From Lacimicrobium alkaliphilum (GTDB taxonomy: Bacteria > Pseudomonadota > Gammaproteobacteria > Enterobacterales > Alteromonadaceae), in NCBI RefSeq assembly GCF_001466725.1, contig NZ_CP013650.1, positions 186,001 to 250,000 on the forward strand: a stretch of 64,000 nt of DNA. Reading direction: 5' to 3'. Positions 20,301 to 28,816 of this stretch are shown one piece after another; the first letter of the stretch is position 1; each line of letters starts with the position of its first letter. The notes under the pieces are model-generated. The model made no database searches, had not been told where the DNA came from, and saw nothing but the letters and a program-made list of their open reading frames with translations. Both the position numbers and the translations under genes were made by a program.

Positions 20301-21603
20301 CATCAATCAGCCCGTCTGCTGAATCACCGCTAGCGGATACCGTTGAGCTGCGATTATCGCCAATATACAGGGTGCTGAGTTGCGGCAAGCCTTCATCGAA
20401 GGCCACAACAGAGCCCATATTCAGCAGGTTCTGCTGGTTACCATTAATAAACAGCCTGATGGTGTCAACGGTCATGTCCCAGGCGAAGGCAATATGTACC
20501 CAGTCACTTGATGTAAAGCTGTACAGGCTCTGACTGACAATTAACTGGGTATCGCCGTCGGACTCAGACAAACGAAAGCTGATCCCGCCCTGATCATCCA
20601 GCCACAGAGCAAACTGGGCATTACTGCCAGCCGAGGCGTCAAACAGCATCTTATTGCGGTTAACCTGTTGCCAGTTTTCATTACTGCGATACCAGAACGA
20701 TATGGTGCCTTTATCGCCGATATCATTGACATCCAGCTGAGTGTTGAGGGCATCCTGGATGAATTCGCTGCTGTTGTCAGGGATGCTGGTGGCACTGCAG
20801 GAGATCTGTGAGGTCAGCAACAATGGCTCTGCATTACCTATGCCGCTGGCATGGTTACCAAGGGAAGAGCTATCCAGCAGCCAGTCGGGTTGTTCAAAAG
20901 CCAGCCATTGCAATTGGGTTGTGGCGACAGCATCACAATCGGCAGGGTCGGAGCCATCGGAACTGTCACAGCTTGTTGAACCACCAATTGTGCCGTTGTT
21001 GGTAATATGAGGGGCGGTAATATCCCCGGTTACTGTGCCGTTATTGACCACAGTATCGGTGGCAGTGATATTGCCGTCCACCGTACTGTTCCCGCCATTA
21101 ATGTAGACATTGTCCGCTTCAATGTTTCCGGTCACGCTAACGTTCTGGGCTATCTCGACGGTACCGGCGCTGATATTGCCACTGACACTGCTGTTATTGC
21201 CGAGACTGAGGGTGCCGGAAACGATCAGGTTCCCTTCCAGCTCTCCATTGTTAGCAGCGGTTATGGAGCCTGATACTGTCAGGCTGGCATTAATGGTCGC
21301 GTTATTGCTCATCAGCACATTACCGGCCACCGTTACCTGCATATCGTCGGCGTTGCCTGCGGCATTGACGCTAAATCCATTACCGAACTGCAGGTTGCCA
21401 CTGATATTAAGCGTCAGCGGCTGGCTGATCTGAATCGTATCATTATTGCCAAAGTTAAGATTGCTGGAACAGTTCACCACATTGCCGCTACCAGAGCAGG
21501 TACCGGGTAAAGAGGCTGCATCCCCGGGCAGGGTATAGGTTGCTGAATAACTGATAGCAGGAATCAGCAATAACAGCAGTAAAATAACCGGAAAGCGCTT
21601 CAT
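17359..21603 (-). CDS. mshQ: MshQ, large lectin-like MSHA-associated surface protein
   Basis: This is a 1414-residue exported protein at the end of the MSHA locus, the position and size of MshQ. In order it has a signal peptide (about 1-20) and an Asn/Gly-rich repeated beta region (about 50-215) with short repeating NNxTVxGxI-like strands, likely a beta-helix. Next is a LamG/concanavalin-like domain (about 235-455) and an L-type-lectin-like segment (about 465-690, with NGNSADGIAIVL and GGWLGIGLDEYGNF). The large C-terminal part is of the DUF6701 type typical of MshQ. A role at the pilus tip or in substrate binding is inference. The start overlaps the mshP stop (ATGA). Confidence 0.85.
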   Translation of the reverse strand: MKRFPVILLLLLLIPAISYSATYTLPGDAASLPGTCSGSGNVVNCSSNLNFGNNDTIQISQPLTLNISGNLQFGNGFSVNAAGNADDMQVTVAGNVLMSNNATINASLTVSGSITAANNGELEGNLIVSGTLSLGNNSSVSGNISAGTVEIAQNVSVTGNIEADNVYINGGNSTVDGNITATDTVVNNGTVTGDITAPHITNNGTIGGSTSCDSSDGSDPADCDAVATTQLQWLAFEQPDWLLDSSSLGNHASGIGNAEPLLLTSQISCSATSIPDNSSEFIQDALNTQLDVNDIGDKGTISFWYRSNENWQQVNRNKMLFDASAGSNAQFALWLDDQGGISFRLSESDGDTQLIVSQSLYSFTSSDWVHIAFAWDMTVDTIRLFINGNQQNLLNMGSVVAFDEGLPQLSTLYIGDNRSSTVSASGDSADGLIDEWRVYNFVQSNAQINADIANTSDCPAPDLQCDSYTFQSEGDFATNWQVSTSSGSFTPAPVSGRVRLTEAVNNQSTRITLNKKFPAAGNRVEIEFDYYAYNGNSADGIAIVLSDATITPQSGSFGGSLGYAQRNNGDAGFAGGWLGIGLDEYGNFSNPTEGRTGGIGFRPDSVALRGAAQHDYPFLKAATGLSPALDVSGATPGPGHRYRIVVDSQIAGTSFISVSRDTGSGFVELIAPFDVFAEFPDQQPVVPEDFLLSFTGSTGGSVNIHEIDNLEVCAIEAEDIFVGPHHYRLQHNPTGYLCGASEVIVKACANQGCDELYNNETSLNLTSSEGSSWSAANLSFIGSTTSALSVDEIGIATIGAINTDPEAPVECYIGDTASNCQIDFVEVGLELSWAAAAPQEEIPNQLSQQGFTKAIYVGVAQAETCEADLEGQELELALDCLDPASCNNNMLIGNDSPTGNPNDYFSTGITFNEQGIAVIPQEWLRYDDAGQVQLRVRNSEQNAIGLSNGFVVKPTTLVLSADNNNPHIAGADFNLTVQAVGYREMVTPNYNVSDGISGNPSDLYLQLIKALPLNEGTQGALSLGNQNVASRDPAKAVLTQISNENAFDFDNGTGSSLVNYSEVGSIEIQLQDSDYMGAGSIGSNTLALGHFIPAYFSVTADVPQLLDTCTEGTTPFSYVGEPIGFVGEVIGYNEESEELSGIHIEAYNQLGGVTENYAGNFWKLDIWEPDPQDGTPAPIIYSDSNYENDLNETLNANLSEQQVVQDEDEQNIYDGKRIFRIKNPTVTYEKGLTTLEPFEPSLAITITEAALTDSDGVCFRSSATDPCQPFTISNITGANLRYGRARLANAYGQETEPLPVPLQLEYYDGARWLLNTDDNCSTYNADDLQLNTALTTLASGDGLVTGGRPLVPAMSFILSAPDEMGEVRLEWEVPESLQFDWQGDGTDLSNPTAVATFGQYRGNDRIIHWREVFE

Positions 21604-22067
21604 AATTCCACCCTGGCATCCACCGACACCGTGCGGGCGGTAACCGCATCACCGGCTTCACAGGTGCCGGTGCTGGTAAACTGGTAGTAGCGACTGTCGC
21701 CGGTGTTGTCAACGCTGCAACTGCTGCTGACACTGCAGTTCTGTAGCCCTTGCAGGGCAAAGCTCAGGGTGGTGTCAGCATCACAGGCAGAGGGAAGATT
21801 ACGACTGCCATCTGCGCAGACCGGATTGACCGAACCAAGAGGGCACAGGGGAAACACTTCGGTCAGCTTTAGTTCCAGCCCGGACTTTGCCGCCTGATGG
21901 GCGCGCAGGCCATAGACTTCATAAATCAGCGAATCGCCGGAGGCTGACAATAACCGGATCAGCGTCAGCACCAGCAGCGCCATGACCACAATCACAAACA
22001 GGCTGATCACCAGCATACTGCCACGCTGGTTTTGCTGAAAATGAGAGGGTCGGGTTCTAGGGAACAT
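21600..22067 (-). CDS. mshP: MshP, MSHA minor pilin-like protein
   Basis: This is a 155-residue protein with one hydrophobic N-terminal segment (GSMLVISLFVIVVMALLVLTLIRLL), resembling PilX/PulK-type minor components that lack a strict GFTLIE site. RAHQAAKSGLELKL and several Cys residues match MshP. The ATG at 22067 lies inside the mshO end (11-base overlap); an upstream ATG at 22085 is possible but adds residues not expected. It is probably part of the pilus initiation complex with MshB, C, D and O. Confidence 0.85.
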   Translation of the reverse strand: MFPRTRPSHFQQNQRGSMLVISLFVIVVMALLVLTLIRLLSASGDSLIYEVYGLRAHQAAKSGLELKLTEVFPLCPLGSVNPVCADGSRNLPSACDADTTLSFALQGLQNCSVSSSCSVDNTGDSRYYQFTSTGTCEAGDAVTARTVSVDARVEL

Positions 22068-22854
22068 TAGGTAAATGCACTTCACTGTTAAATACCACCA
22101 GCTCTTCGTTCAGCTCAAATCTGAGCTGTAATTGCACCAGAGCATTTCTGTTCAGCGTAGCAGATTCCAGTCTGAAAGGCCGATCATTGGCATCCAGAGG
22201 ATCATTGATAATATAGTTGGCCATCAGTACTCCCGGGCCAATCCCTGCATTGCTCGGGCTCTCAGACTGTACATCGCGATAAGCGTAACCTGTGTGACGG
22301 GTAAGCTGATTATTTCCCAGTAAGCAGTAACTGACCGGTTGCCTGCCAATATACAGCCGGCTGGCCGGACTGTCGGTGGCAAACTGATGGGCAAAGGCCA
22401 GCGTCAGGGTGTTACCGGATACCGGATCAGCAGCAGGGGGCACATTATGATCATCTCCGGCCAGATAAACATGCTCAGGCTCTAAGGGGTAAACGACTAC
22501 TCTATCGTTCATTTCCCGCTGGTAACCATCGAGGCTGGCCAGCTCAATTTCATCTGTGGCCGGTTCAGGGGATACGGCAATATCCTCATAGAAACTGCTC
22601 CAGGCTATCGGAGCAAACTCAATACAGCGGTAATTATCGGAAATGCGAATGCTGTTGGGCACCGCCCGGCGCAGCTCACGGCTTAACCGCTCCATCACAA
22701 AGCGGGCTTCGCTTAAGATCTGATCCCGTTTGGTCACATCCACATAAATACGGGTGCCGATACTCACGAAGCTGAATACGCCCAAAGACACTATCGCCAG
22801 AATCACTATCACCGTGATCAGTTCAATCAGGGTAAAACCCCGTTTAAGTCGCAT
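22057..22854 (-). CDS. mshO: MshO, MSHA minor pilin
   Basis: This is a 265-residue type IV prepilin-like protein with a short basic leader and a clear prepilin cleavage/methylation site (RG|FTLIELITVIVILAI). It has the size and position of MshO. After cleavage by PilD-type peptidase (not in the window) it would join the minor-pilin complex. The start shares bases with the mshD stop (TGATG). Confidence 0.92.
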   Translation of the reverse strand: MRLKRGFTLIELITVIVILAIVSLGVFSFVSIGTRIYVDVTKRDQILSEARFVMERLSRELRRAVPNSIRISDNYRCIEFAPIAWSSFYEDIAVSPEPATDEIELASLDGYQREMNDRVVVYPLEPEHVYLAGDDHNVPPAADPVSGNTLTLAFAHQFATDSPASRLYIGRQPVSYCLLGNNQLTRHTGYAYRDVQSESPSNAGIGPGVLMANYIINDPLDANDRPFRLESATLNRNALVQLQLRFELNEELVVFNSEVHLPNVP

Positions 22855-23492
22855 CAGTAGTTGCCCCGGTAGGTGGCAAAATCCATGGTTTCACCGTTGG
22901 GAGTGGTGATGCGCACGCGGATAAGTTTCAGCGAACTGATGCTGCCGTCATTATTGCCGTCCATATCGCCGTCATAAAAGCCCTCTACGCTCACCAGAAA
23001 ATCCTGATAAAGGGGCTGAATGGAAGCATGCATGGGCCTGTCGGGAGTATTGAGTACCGTCACCGCGCTCATATTACTGATACAGTAATAATCATCCACA
23101 TCATCAAAGCTGTCTCTGTTGCTGCAATCTTCGCCGCCATCCAGCCCAAGTCCGGCAGCGGTTGTGCAGTTGTCAGTATTTCCATCGCCGCTCATATCCT
23201 CACCACAACGCAGTGAGCCGCCGCTGCGATCAGAGTTTTCATCAAAGGATTTAGCACCGATTTCATTTAACAGTGACTGAGCCAGTTCGGTGGCCCTGGC
23301 CTGATAGATGGGATCGATGCTGCGGGCGGACTGGGGCAGCAATAAACTGGTGATCAGAGTCAGGGCTACGGCAAATACAATGATGCCGATCACCATTTCA
23401 ATCAGGGTAAAGCCTTGAGAGTAGCAAATGGCTTGATTCCGGGTACCGGCGCTGCCTGTAATCCACCCATTCGGTGCTCTGCTAACAGGCAT
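22854..23492 (-). CDS. mshD: MshD, MSHA minor pilin
   Basis: This is a 212-residue minor pilin. The prepilin site QG|FTLIEMVIGIIVFAVALTLI is preceded by an unusually long leader of about 27 residues. The Asp/Gly/Asn-rich segments (MSGDGNTDN, GDMDGNNDGS) suggest calcium-binding loops. Its start lies 11 bases inside mshC. A shorter start just before the cleavage site is not obvious, so the long leader may be real; long leaders are known in class IVa minor pilins. Confidence 0.9.
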   Translation of the reverse strand: MPVSRAPNGWITGSAGTRNQAICYSQGFTLIEMVIGIIVFAVALTLITSLLLPQSARSIDPIYQARATELAQSLLNEIGAKSFDENSDRSGGSLRCGEDMSGDGNTDNCTTAAGLGLDGGEDCSNRDSFDDVDDYYCISNMSAVTVLNTPDRPMHASIQPLYQDFLVSVEGFYDGDMDGNNDGSISSLKLIRVRITTPNGETMDFATYRGNY

Positions 23493-24018
23493 AAATATAA
23501 CCTTCAGATGCTACACAGACCCTGGCACTGGCTGTGCCGGTAAACCTCAGGGTGCAGCCACTGGTGCAGATGGGCTGCTGGGTATTATCCACCGGCCGGC
23601 CAAGGCCATCAAAACCAATATGATCGATTGGGCTGACACCACTTAAGACGCTAAGCAGCACATTCTCACCCGGCATTTCATCGTTTCCGGTACGAAGATA
23701 CTCAGGAGTTGAAAAGTCGATGCTGGTCGCACAGCTCTGGGCCTGCTGCGGTGCACCGCCGCCCACAGCATAGGCCAGTGTGGGCGGGCCAAAGGCCGGG
23801 GTGGTGGTATCCAGATTAATCTGATAGCAATACCCGGGGCGGGTATCCTGCATGGCCCGGGTCTGCATATTGCGCAGCGCACTGACAAGGCGTGCCTGAT
23901 AGGTATATTCCACCACCCCATCGGTGCCCTGAAAACGGCTGTAAGCAGACACCGCCAGCACCCCCAGAACGGTGATAACGACAATCAGTTCCAGTAAGGT
24001 ATAGCCAGCGGTTTTCAT
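23482..24018 (-). CDS. mshC: MshC, MSHA minor pilin
   Basis: This is a 178-residue prepilin-like protein with the start MKTAG|YTLLELIVVITVLGVLAV. The residue after the cleavage site is Tyr rather than the usual Phe. The C-terminal region has several Cys, including CTSGCTLRF and a terminal Cys, likely forming disulfides. It lies 14 bases after mshA. It is homologous by position to MshC of Vibrio cholerae. Confidence 0.88.
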   Translation of the reverse strand: MKTAGYTLLELIVVITVLGVLAVSAYSRFQGTDGVVEYTYQARLVSALRNMQTRAMQDTRPGYCYQINLDTTTPAFGPPTLAYAVGGGAPQQAQSCATSIDFSTPEYLRTGNDEMPGENVLLSVLSGVSPIDHIGFDGLGRPVDNTQQPICTSGCTLRFTGTASARVCVASEGYIYAC

Positions 24019-24032
24019 GTTATCAGTAGAGC

Positions 24033-24545
24033 TTAGCAGCTACCTGAAACCACGGTAATAACCGGAGCGGCGCCGTTACCACCTGAATTAGTGTAAAGCA
24101 CATGGCAACTGGCATCTCCAACTGCATCAAAATCCGGGGTTACCCCCTCAGGATATATTCCAAAACTGCCAACCGGAACATCATCAGCACCAGCTGCGGT
24201 GAAATCCCAGTCGCTATCTGGTAGATCTACCCATGGAGAGATGTCTGCCAGACCTGTTACTTCATCCGCATCAGGGTAACCGTTGTCTAAGCTGACATTA
24301 GTGTTGCTAATAGATACGGTGGGGGCACCGTTACCGTCTGCTGCCTGATTCTGCACCCCGGCAATAGCCGCTTTGGCATAAACCAATTGTGCACCGCCCT
24401 GCATGGCAGCCTTAGCACCCTGTAGCGTGGATGCCGTAGCATCAGACTGAATATCAATAAATTTAGGTGCTGCGGTCACGGCCAGGATACCCAGAATCAC
24501 GATCACGATAATCAGTTCAATTAATGTAAAACCTTTTTGCTTCAT
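24033..24545 (-). CDS. mshA: MshA, MSHA major pilin
   Basis: This is a 170-residue major pilin with a very short leader (MKQKG), then FTLIELIIVIVILGILAVTAAPKFIDIQSDA, the class IVa hallmark with Glu5. Two Cys near the C-terminus (CHVLY, and the final GSC) fit the pilin disulfide loop. It is the abundant subunit of the mannose-sensitive haemagglutinin pilus, used for surface attachment. AAGG precedes the ATG. A 136-base gap upstream, the longest in the locus, suggests its own promoter. Confidence 0.95.
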   Translation of the reverse strand: MKQKGFTLIELIIVIVILGILAVTAAPKFIDIQSDATASTLQGAKAAMQGGAQLVYAKAAIAGVQNQAADGNGAPTVSISNTNVSLDNGYPDADEVTGLADISPWVDLPDSDWDFTAAGADDVPVGSFGIYPEGVTPDFDAVGDASCHVLYTNSGGNGAAPVITVVSGSC

Positions 24546-24681
24546 AATATTGCCTTAAAGTTAACGAGTAGATATCCCTTGTAATTATTGTGCTGTCTTC
24601 CATCCCGAAAGCAACATTTTTAGTTGTAGGTCGGAATTTATTCCGACACCTAAACTCGCCTCTGTCGGATTTAAACCCAAC
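24546..24681 (-). promoter_or_regulatory. mshB-mshA spacer: likely mshA promoter plus REP-like hairpin
   Basis: This is the largest gap in the msh locus. A perfect hairpin GTCGGAA (24630-24636) with TTCCGAC (24641-24647) is of the widespread GTCGGAATAAATTCCGAC type. A diverged half copy (TGTCGGATTTAAACCC) lies closer to mshB. Reading toward mshA, TTGCTT followed 17 bases later by ACAATA could be a weak -35/-10 pair. High-level pilin expression makes a promoter here likely, but that is inference. Confidence 0.45.
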
Positions 24682-25281
24682 CTAAGGATTACTGAACACA
24701 ATCACCTGGCCGATACGGGGATCATAAACAAAGCCGTTGCCGGTACTGTTATCAACCGGCTCGTTCTGCTGATTTTTAATGGTCTGGGTCAGATAGTAGT
24801 AGCACACATCATTGCCGGCCGGCGCAATGGCTTCGGCACTTTTGGTAAAATAGCGATGAGACTCAAAGGGGCGCTGATTCCAGTCTTCTGTAATAGTAGG
24901 GGCGCTCTGCATAATCAGGTTGAAGATGCTCACGCAGTCCAGATCAACCAGCGCGTCGTCTTCGGTACTGGCATCATTGGCGGCTTCCCCGGTGGGGTAG
25001 CCGGTGTCTTTGTCTATGCCTATCTGGATACCGCCCACTGTTACAAAGGTGATATTGGCGCCGCCGTTCTGGGCCGGTCTGCCTTCCAGTTCCCACTGCG
25101 CCCGCACCAGCCCTACGCCTGTGGCGAAGCCTCCGGCCACGCCCTCAACGGTGGCTTTTTCGGCATCTTTTGTGACCTCCAGCATGCGTGGCAGGGCCAC
25201 TGCTGCCAGCAGGCCCAGCACTACTACCACAATAACCAGTTCGATAAGGGTAAAGCCCCTGGATTGTTTGTTGATTTTCAT
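24682..25281 (-). CDS. mshB: MshB, MSHA minor pilin
   Basis: This is a 199-residue prepilin with the site RG|FTLIELVIVVVVLGLLAAVALPRMLEVTKDAEKA. MshB is thought to prime or stabilise the MSHA pilus. The frame extends to 25344, but the ATG at 25281 (MKINKQSRGFTLIEL) gives a normal leader and has AGGA upstream. The middle segment GVGLVRAQWELEGRPAQ is echoed in MshF (SARWQWEAEGRPAR), suggesting a shared fold element. Confidence 0.9.
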   Translation of the reverse strand: MKINKQSRGFTLIELVIVVVVLGLLAAVALPRMLEVTKDAEKATVEGVAGGFATGVGLVRAQWELEGRPAQNGGANITFVTVGGIQIGIDKDTGYPTGEAANDASTEDDALVDLDCVSIFNLIMQSAPTITEDWNQRPFESHRYFTKSAEAIAPAGNDVCYYYLTQTIKNQQNEPVDNSTGNGFVYDPRIGQVIVFSNP

Positions 25282-25345
25282 AGCCATCCTGTTGTCTCTG
25301 CCATCTTCAGTTCTGTTTGCGTGCGCCGTACCAGCACGGCGCACG

Positions 25346-25852
25346 TCAGCGTTTGATTACCTGTCCGGTATAAATTTTGTAGTCAAAATAGGGGCCCGTT
25401 GAGACCCTGAACCTGCACATGCTGTCCAGCGCCTTACCACTCATTTTGACGCCATCAAAAAACTCACCATAGACCCTGAAGTTATTCACCTGCATGGGTG
25501 TATTGAGCACCGTTTTCCAGAGTTGGTCGCATCCATCGGCGCTGGGCTCAACCTTTGGCCAGCCTAAATGACTCATGGCAATAGGCCGCCGGTCTGTTTC
25601 CTTGCCGTTGCGGTCATAACGGATCTGTAAAATTCTCGCCGGTCGTCCTTCCGCTTCCCATTGCCAGCGGGCACTGATCACACTGCGGGCCATTTCATCG
25701 GCGAGCAAATCCAGGGTGGTCTGTTGTATATCTTCTTCGCTGTCTTCGAAATACCAGATAAAAGCGGCCATCAGAGAGGCAAACACCAGCACAATGGCTA
25801 TCTGCATAATCAGCCGCAGTTGTCGGTTTTCACTTTCTGACTGTTGATTCAT
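25346..25852 (-). CDS. mshF: MshF, MSHA biogenesis protein
   Basis: This is a 168-residue bitopic protein with one membrane segment (about residues 14-34, LIMQIAIVLVFASLMAAFIWYF) and a periplasmic domain. It has the size and place of MshF between mshG and mshB. Its exact role is not established. The ATG at 25852, with GGATGAG before it, is preferred over an upstream ATG at 25897 inside mshG. The motif WQWEAEGRPAR resembles one in MshB. Confidence 0.85.
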   Translation of the reverse strand: MNQQSESENRQLRLIMQIAIVLVFASLMAAFIWYFEDSEEDIQQTTLDLLADEMARSVISARWQWEAEGRPARILQIRYDRNGKETDRRPIAMSHLGWPKVEPSADGCDQLWKTVLNTPMQVNNFRVYGEFFDGVKMSGKALDSMCRFRVSTGPYFDYKIYTGQVIKR

Positions 25853-25863
25853 CTCATCCACAC

Positions 25864-27084
25864 TCAGCGTCCTCTGTATGCACTCATCATGTCCCACATA
25901 GGTGTGAAGATCCCCAATGCCAGTACCAGCACCATAGCCGCCACGATGGCAATCAGCACAGGCTCAATTTTTGAGGTCAGGCTTTTAAGATCGTAGGCCA
26001 CTTCACGTTCGTAGAAATCAGCCACGTCGGTTAACAGCTCATCCACCTGACCGGTTTCTTCGCCGACACTGATCATCTGTAACACCAAGGGTGTAAACAG
26101 TCCACTTTCACCACAGACCCTGGACAAACCTTCACCCTTTTCGATATTTTTGCGCATTTCCAGAATCTGTTTGCCCATGTACCTGTTATCTACTGCATCG
26201 GCCACCAGGGTCAGAGCGTGAGTCAGGGGCACGCCAGCCCTGACCATCATCGCGAAGCTGCGGGCAAAGCGAGACAGCAATGAACGCTCGATAATATTGC
26301 CAATGGCATAGATTCTGAGTTTTCGTCTGTCCCAGTTCAGGCGGCCTGCGTCACTTTTCAGGTAACGGCGCAGCATCCAGATGAAGGCAATGGTCGCCAG
26401 TAACATCAGATGCCAGTAATTCACAAACGCATTAGACATGCCGATTAGAAAGCGGGTCATCAGCGGTAACTCGGCGCCGACGCGGTCAAACATGCTGGAG
26501 AAGGTGGGGATAACCACCAGGTTCATAATCACCAGGGCCACCACAATGGCAATCATCACAAACATCGGATAACGGGTGGCGGATTTAATCTGTTTGCGGG
26601 TTTCCTGTTCACTCTCAAGATACTGCGACAACAACAAAAACGCCTCATCCAGTTTGCCGGTATTCTCACCCACATGCACCACACTGACAAACAAGGGGCT
26701 GAACACCTGAGGATGGCGGTTCAGGGCACTGGAAATATTACGACCACGCTCAAGCTGCTCCACCACGTCTTTGAGTGCCTGTCTGAGACGCCTGGAGCCG
26801 GAGGATTCTGCCAGACCGCCAATGGCTCTGAGTATGGGAATACCAGCCTTACTCAGGGAGTACATCTGGCGGGCGAAAATCACCATTTCTTCGAGTTTGA
26901 CCTTTGGTGTCAGCAACTGCCCGAAAAACTGATTCTGACGCTCTTCCTGCTGTGGGCGGATGTCGATGGGGATCAGTTCACGATTAAGCAGGATCTGCGC
27001 GGCGGTGGCCTGATCGGCGGCTTCCAGGCTGCCATCCTGCAGCACACCATTGGCGCTCCTGGCTTTGTAACTGAACCTGGCCAT
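25864..27084 (-). CDS. mshG: MshG, PilC/GspF-type inner-membrane platform protein
   Basis: This is a 406-residue polytopic protein of the GspF/PilC family with two repeated T2SSF domains (about 70-195 and 275-395) and three membrane segments near 170-190, 220-240 and 375-395. It forms the platform on which the ATPase MshE acts. RARMVR-type motifs, such as FARSFAMMVRAGVPLTHAL and VGENTGKLDEA/VGEETGQVDEL, are characteristic. The start ATG follows the likely mshE stop codon directly. Confidence 0.94.
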   Translation of the reverse strand: MARFSYKARSANGVLQDGSLEAADQATAAQILLNRELIPIDIRPQQEERQNQFFGQLLTPKVKLEEMVIFARQMYSLSKAGIPILRAIGGLAESSGSRRLRQALKDVVEQLERGRNISSALNRHPQVFSPLFVSVVHVGENTGKLDEAFLLLSQYLESEQETRKQIKSATRYPMFVMIAIVVALVIMNLVVIPTFSSMFDRVGAELPLMTRFLIGMSNAFVNYWHLMLLATIAFIWMLRRYLKSDAGRLNWDRRKLRIYAIGNIIERSLLSRFARSFAMMVRAGVPLTHALTLVADAVDNRYMGKQILEMRKNIEKGEGLSRVCGESGLFTPLVLQMISVGEETGQVDELLTDVADFYEREVAYDLKSLTSKIEPVLIAIVAAMVLVLALGIFTPMWDMMSAYRGR

Positions 27085-28811
27085 TTAAACCGGCCCCCCA
27101 CTTGTTGCTCTGCCACCATTTCTACCAGTTTCAGTACTTCTTCAACGCTGGTGACGCCCTGCCGGGCATAGGCCAGTGCCGACCTCGCCAGCGGATGATA
27201 GCCCGGACTGGCTTTGGCTATCTGGCTGAAGGTGGAGGTGTCGTCAGATTTGAGCGCATTCATCATGGCATCGGTCATTTCCAGCAATTCGAATACACCG
27301 ATCCGGCCGCGATAGCCGGTCTGGTTGCAATTATCGCAGCCCCGGCCATGTTTAAAGCTTATCTGCCCGATATCATCACTCAGACTGCCCAGCCAGAATA
27401 TTTCCTCCTGGCTGGGCTGATAATCTTCACAGCATTTTTCACACAGCCGCCGTACCAGCCGCTGAGCGACAATAGCACGCAGCGATGTGGCCACCAGATA
27501 ACCGGGCGCGCCCATATCCAGAAGGCGAATGGCGCTTGAGATGGCGTCATTGGTATGCAGGGTGGATAACACAAGGTGACCGGTCAGGGCGCCGCGCAGG
27601 CCGATTTCCGCCGTTTCATTGTCGCGCATTTCGCCGACCATGATGATATCCGGATCCTGGCGCAGGGTGGTTCTGAGTATGCTGGAGAACGTCAGGCCAA
27701 TCTTGTTGTTGGTCTGTACCTGGTTAATTCGTGGCAGGCGATATTCCACCGGGTCTTCTACGGTGATGATTTTCACCCCCGGCTGATTCAGTTCACTCAG
27801 CGCGCCATACAGGGTGGTGGTTTTACCCGACCCTGTAGGCCCGGTGACCAATACCATGCCATGGGGGCGATGCAGCAGATGGCGGAAACGGCCGAGGATC
27901 TCCTGCGGCATACCGGTTTCATCCAGGCTCAGCAGTCCGGCCGATTGATCCAGCAGTCGCATCACCACAGATTCGCCGTGTTGTACCGGCATGGTAGATA
28001 AACGCACATCGATGCTGTGGCCTTTGACCCTGATGTGGGTACGGCCATCCTGAGGCAGGCGTTTTTCCGAAATATCCAGACCCGACATCAGTTTAAGACG
28101 CAGCACCAGTGCCGAGGCAATATTACGTTCTTTGATCAGGCTTTCCTGCAGCACGCCGTCTACCCGTAAGCGGATGCGCAGTGTGTCTTCGTCGGGCTCA
28201 ATATGAATATCTGAGGCCTGCATCTGTACGGCATCCTCGAAGATGGATTTGAGCAAGCGGGCAACGGCAGTATCGCCGTCTTCGGTACCCAGATCGGCAA
28301 AATCGAATTCATCGGCTTCGCTGTGTTCACTGGCCAGCTCCTGAGCAAAGGAAGCAATATCTTCGGTACGACGGTAATGGCGATCAAAGGCGCTGAGAAG
28401 CTGTGATTCTCTGACGACTGCAACTTTAATCGGCTTAGGCAGAATATTGCCCAGCGCATCCATGGCGGCCAGGTCGGCCGGATCGCTCATGCCGATCAGC
28501 AGGTGATCCGGGTGTTCTTCTAACACCAGTGCCCGGTGGCGGCGGGCCTGCACCTCAGGTAACTGTTTTACTGCATTACTATCCAGGCTGCGCTGGCTGA
28601 TGTCGATCAGCGGCACCTTTAACTGTTGGGAGAGAAACTCCAGTAACTGTTCTTCTTTTACCAGCCCCTGATCCACCAGGGTATGGCCAAGCTTACGACC
28701 GCTTTGTTTCTGCGCATCCAGGGCTTGTTGTAATTGCGCTTCGCTGATAATACTTTCATGCACCAGCAGATCGCCAAGACGCATCTTAAGTTTTGGTTGT
28801 AAGCCGGACAT
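27085..28811 (-). CDS. mshE: MshE, pilus extension ATPase with c-di-GMP-binding N-domain (3' end apparently frameshifted)
   Basis: MshE powers MSHA pilus extension. Two tandem MshEN c-di-GMP motifs open the protein (RLGDLLVHESIISEAQLQQALDAQ-type and KLGHTLVDQGLVKEEQLLEFL). The GspE core follows, with Walker A GPTGSGKT, an Asp box, Walker B (DIIMVGEMRD) and two CxxC pairs (CEKC, CDNC) for zinc. In the sequence as given, the frame reads through into mshG and ends at 26973. One extra G in the G6 run (plus-strand C6, 27094-27099) would create TAA at 27085-27087, directly before the mshG ATG, giving 575 residues, the usual MshE length. I chose the start at 28811, which has GGAGG upstream. Confidence 0.88.
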
Positions 28812-28816
28812 TCTGA

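Noticed and set aside
26973..27084. Extension of MshE into mshG as a real C-terminal domain
   Set aside because: The extra residues are the out-of-frame translation of the conserved MshG N-terminus, and one G restores a stop exactly before mshG.
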